Below, piece by piece: positions 63,301-64,000 of a stretch of 64,000 nt of DNA. The DNA lies in contig JBKPEA010000029.1 of assembly GCA_046728175.1 (NCBI GenBank), positions 1-64,000 of the forward strand. Direction: 5' to 3'. The notes below the pieces were generated by a model. It was not told the DNA's origin. It made no database searches and worked only from the letters and a program-made list of their open reading frames with translations. Each line of letters opens with the position of its first letter. The stretch's first letter is position 1. Made by a program: the position numbers and the translations under genes. Source of the stretch: JAFAHS01 sp046728175 (GTDB lineage: Bacteria; Desulfobacterota; Binatia; Binatales; Binataceae).

Positions 63301-63615
63301 ACTTTTGCCAACGAGCTGCGCGAGGACGGCTACAGCCCGGTGGCCGCCGCGATCCAGGCCGGCCGCATACGCTTCAGGCCGATTATCATGACGGCGCTCG
63401 CCATGATTCTCGGGATGCTGCCGATGGCGTTGGCGCTTGGCTCCGGCTCCGAGCAGAACGCTCCGCTGGGCCGTGCGGTTATCGGTGGCCTGCTGGTGGC
63501 TACGGTAATGACGCTGTTTGTGGTGCCGGCGGTATATTCGATCTTCAGCCGTACTCTGATCGGAAAGCACCAGCGCGACGCCGAGATCGAGGCGATCGGC
63601 CTGCCGGGCGCATAA
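60397..63615 (+). CDS. HAE1/AcrB-type RND efflux pump
   Basis: Inner-membrane RND transporter of 1072 residues, driven by protons. Expected twelve membrane segments with two large periplasmic loops. N-terminus MWIVRLALRRPLSVAVMALL; the proton-relay segment is GMLVDDATVEIENIH, where most AcrB proteins have VVVEN after the two Asp; the later half has ALALGSGSEQNAPLGRAVIGG. The periplasmic loops have an Ala/Ser/Gln-rich insert near residue 805. It starts an operon with the HlyD adaptor 13 bases on. The HAE1 class exports drugs, solvents or lipids; no substrate is implied. The ribosome site is weak. Confidence 0.9.
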   Translation: MWIVRLALRRPLSVAVMALLMLVLGVLSFSLMNVDIFPAINLPVVMVVWNYPGLSAFDVERRMVFISERAYSTTVNDIEHIESSSINGLGILKVYFQPGTDVGGAIAQINAVSQTILSNLPRGIQPPQIISYNASNVPVAQLNVYSDVLSTARLFDYGLNFIRIQLFTIPGFSSPAPLGGVSRNVMVNIDPTKLYANGLSAYDIGNSLAASNVVIPSGSAKMGNYQYNVDVNMSFPTVREFNNLPVKYVGASPILLGNVAPVTDSHQPATNVVRVDGRQATYLMVIKHADASTLTVVDAVRSKIPEILATAPQGLKVALAFDQSKFVRGALWDVVQEAVSAAALVAVMVLIFLGSPRSMLIVITSIPLSILTAIVGLKLSGQTINTMTLGGIALAVGMLVDDATVEIENIHRNHAMNKPLLVAILDGAHQIATPTLVGTLSICIVFFPVVLLTGVARFLFTPLALAVVFAMLTSYLLSRTLVPTMARYLLADTHEENVGGGAGWWSRFVRGFEACFDQLRDRYRDVLGTFIARRTFSLACVAALIVVSMGLLFTVGEDFFPPVDAGMMRLHVRAPTGTRIEHTELLVADIEQTIRSIVPADEIESISDNIGLPISYDLAFYQTDSIGPQDSDILIQLKPGHRPTGDYQREIRKVLEAHYPNLTAYFQAADIVGQVLNFGLPAMINAQINGNNLQSNYDIALRLKDKMAQIPGVVDLRIGQPLDYPALKVDVDRAKALQFGITQTQVASSLLASLSGAQLLQPNFWLDPVSGVNYNVIAQVPQQVISSINALANIPLSATPQSASVQQAASQDSTGNQPQLLGNLATVHRDWDPAVVSHYSVQRVIDVNCAVSRRDLGSVSADVRRAINGLGNLPAGTHVVIRGQSAAMSESFETLGEGLILAIILVYLLMVANFQSWLEPFIIMMAVPGALAGVLWMLVITGTTINVESLMGAIMAVGVGVANGNLLITFANELREDGYSPVAAAIQAGRIRFRPIIMTALAMILGMLPMALALGSGSEQNAPLGRAVIGGLLVATVMTLFVVPAVYSIFSRTLIGKHQRDAEIEAIGLPGA

Positions 63616-63628
63616 CTGCGCAAACGAA

Positions 63629-64000
63629 ATGGAAGAAGATCCAAGGGAATATCAGGCCAGGCAGCCCGGCAGGTTTTTCTTTGCCGGATGGATCGGCGCG
63701 ATCGCCCTGGCCGTGATCGCGACTGCCGGGCTGGTGCTGGCCCGCGATTTCTGGATCGGCCGCCAGAGCTCCGAGCTTGCGCGCGAGAATGCACTGGGGA
63801 TGCACGTACTGGTGACGCGGGTCATGCATGCTCCTACGGTCCGCAATGTAAAGCTGCCAGCGTCGCTGCGCGGGTTCGATGAGACCGACATCTTCGCAAA
63901 GATCCCCGGCTATCTGAGGAAGATCAACGTTGACAAAGGTGACCGCGTTAGCGCGGGCGAAGTTATCGCCCTGGTCGACTCGCCCGAGACCGATCAGCAG
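63629..64000 (+). CDS. RND membrane-fusion (HlyD) adaptor, 3' part cut by window edge
   Basis: The frame opens at the ATG at 63629 and runs to the window end without a stop (124 codons). It has a polar start (MEEDPREYQARQPG), one membrane segment at about residues 17-40, and a periplasmic part with IFAKIPGYLRKINVDKGDRV, the biotinyl-lipoyl hairpin start typical of HlyD/AcrA adaptors. It pairs with the RND pump just upstream. An outer-membrane channel gene may follow outside. Confidence 0.9.
   Translation, partial: MEEDPREYQARQPGRFFFAGWIGAIALAVIATAGLVLARDFWIGRQSSELARENALGMHVLVTRVMHAPTVRNVKLPASLRGFDETDIFAKIPGYLRKINVDKGDRVSAGEVIALVDSPETDQQ

Noticed and set aside
1..64000. Mobile elements, prophage, CRISPR or defence system
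   Set aside because: No transposase, integrase, phage structural gene, spaced direct repeats or known defence genes were found on either strand; gene content is housekeeping and metabolic.

Overview
The window is a high-GC bacterial chromosome segment packed with housekeeping and central-metabolism genes. I see no insertion sequence, prophage, CRISPR array or rRNA. The envelope genes point to a Gram-negative cell: a PBP1B-type peptidoglycan synthase, an LpxL-like lipid acyltransferase, an RND pump with its adaptor, a BamE-like lipoprotein and periplasmic FecR and DUF1329 proteins. The order rpsF-rpsR-DUF2232-rplI, an ISC operon whose HscB carries a zinc finger, and an ethylmalonyl-CoA gene set beside DUF1329, cyclase-family and LLM-flavin genes suggest a deltaproteobacteria-like lineage, possibly Binatota (Desulfobacterota_B). 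That placement is inference, not shown by any single marker.

Layout. 1-6.4 kb: a partial HPP-like membrane protein, a GNAT enzyme, and two DUF1329 paralogues with a cyclase-family protein between them. 6.5-9.7 kb: the S6/S18/DUF2232/L9 operon and a GST. 9.8-17 kb: a zinc-ribbon protein, glgC, a lipid acyltransferase, a CPBP protease-like protein, an SDR, then phosphomannomutase and mannose-1-phosphate guanylyltransferase, which together make GDP-mannose. 17.3-27.7 kb: a mix including a zincin, an adenosine-specific-kinase family protein, PBP1B, TrmI, two tiny zinc-ribbon proteins, SecF without an adjacent SecD, a HAD phosphatase and an ABC permease without an adjacent ATPase. 27.8-32.7 kb: iscS-iscU-iscA-hscB-hscA-iscX behind a near-consensus promoter framed by a 9-bp inverted repeat, with no iscR or fdx. 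33.7-38.2 kb: an LLM flavin enzyme, a large FAD/Fe-S dehydrogenase and a frameshifted lipoprotein gene. 38.3-43.2 kb: crotonyl-CoA carboxylase/reductase divergent from MaoC - acyl-CoA dehydrogenase - MaoC - malyl-CoA lyase. 43.3-46 kb: a wrbA gene interrupted by an in-frame TGA and a frameshift, a pirin and argC. 46-50 kb: a FecR - beta-barrel-like - CHASE2 nucleotide cyclase operon. 50.1-51.1 kb: tRNA-Asp, rplM and rpsI. 51.4-60 kb: a CYTH-like protein convergent with the GlgE-pathway operon glgE - treS/maltokinase fusion - glgB. 60.4-64 kb: an HAE1-type RND pump and the start of its HlyD adaptor.

How the genes work together. The ethylmalonyl-CoA genes would convert crotonyl-CoA through ethylmalonyl-, methylsuccinyl-, mesaconyl- and methylmalyl-CoA to glyoxylate and propionyl-CoA, so acetyl-CoA can be assimilated without isocitrate lyase; ethylmalonyl-CoA mutase is not in the window. 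The GlgE operon would turn trehalose into branched alpha-glucan through maltose-1-phosphate, and glgC 42 kb away would feed a parallel ADP-glucose route. The most interesting items for follow-up are the ethylmalonyl-CoA cluster with two single-domain MaoC proteins and a dyad in its divergent promoter, the isc promoter dyad, the TGA in wrbA, the FecR/cyclase module, the pair of DUF1329 genes around a cyclase with a histone-H1-like tail, and the extensions on both S6 and S18.
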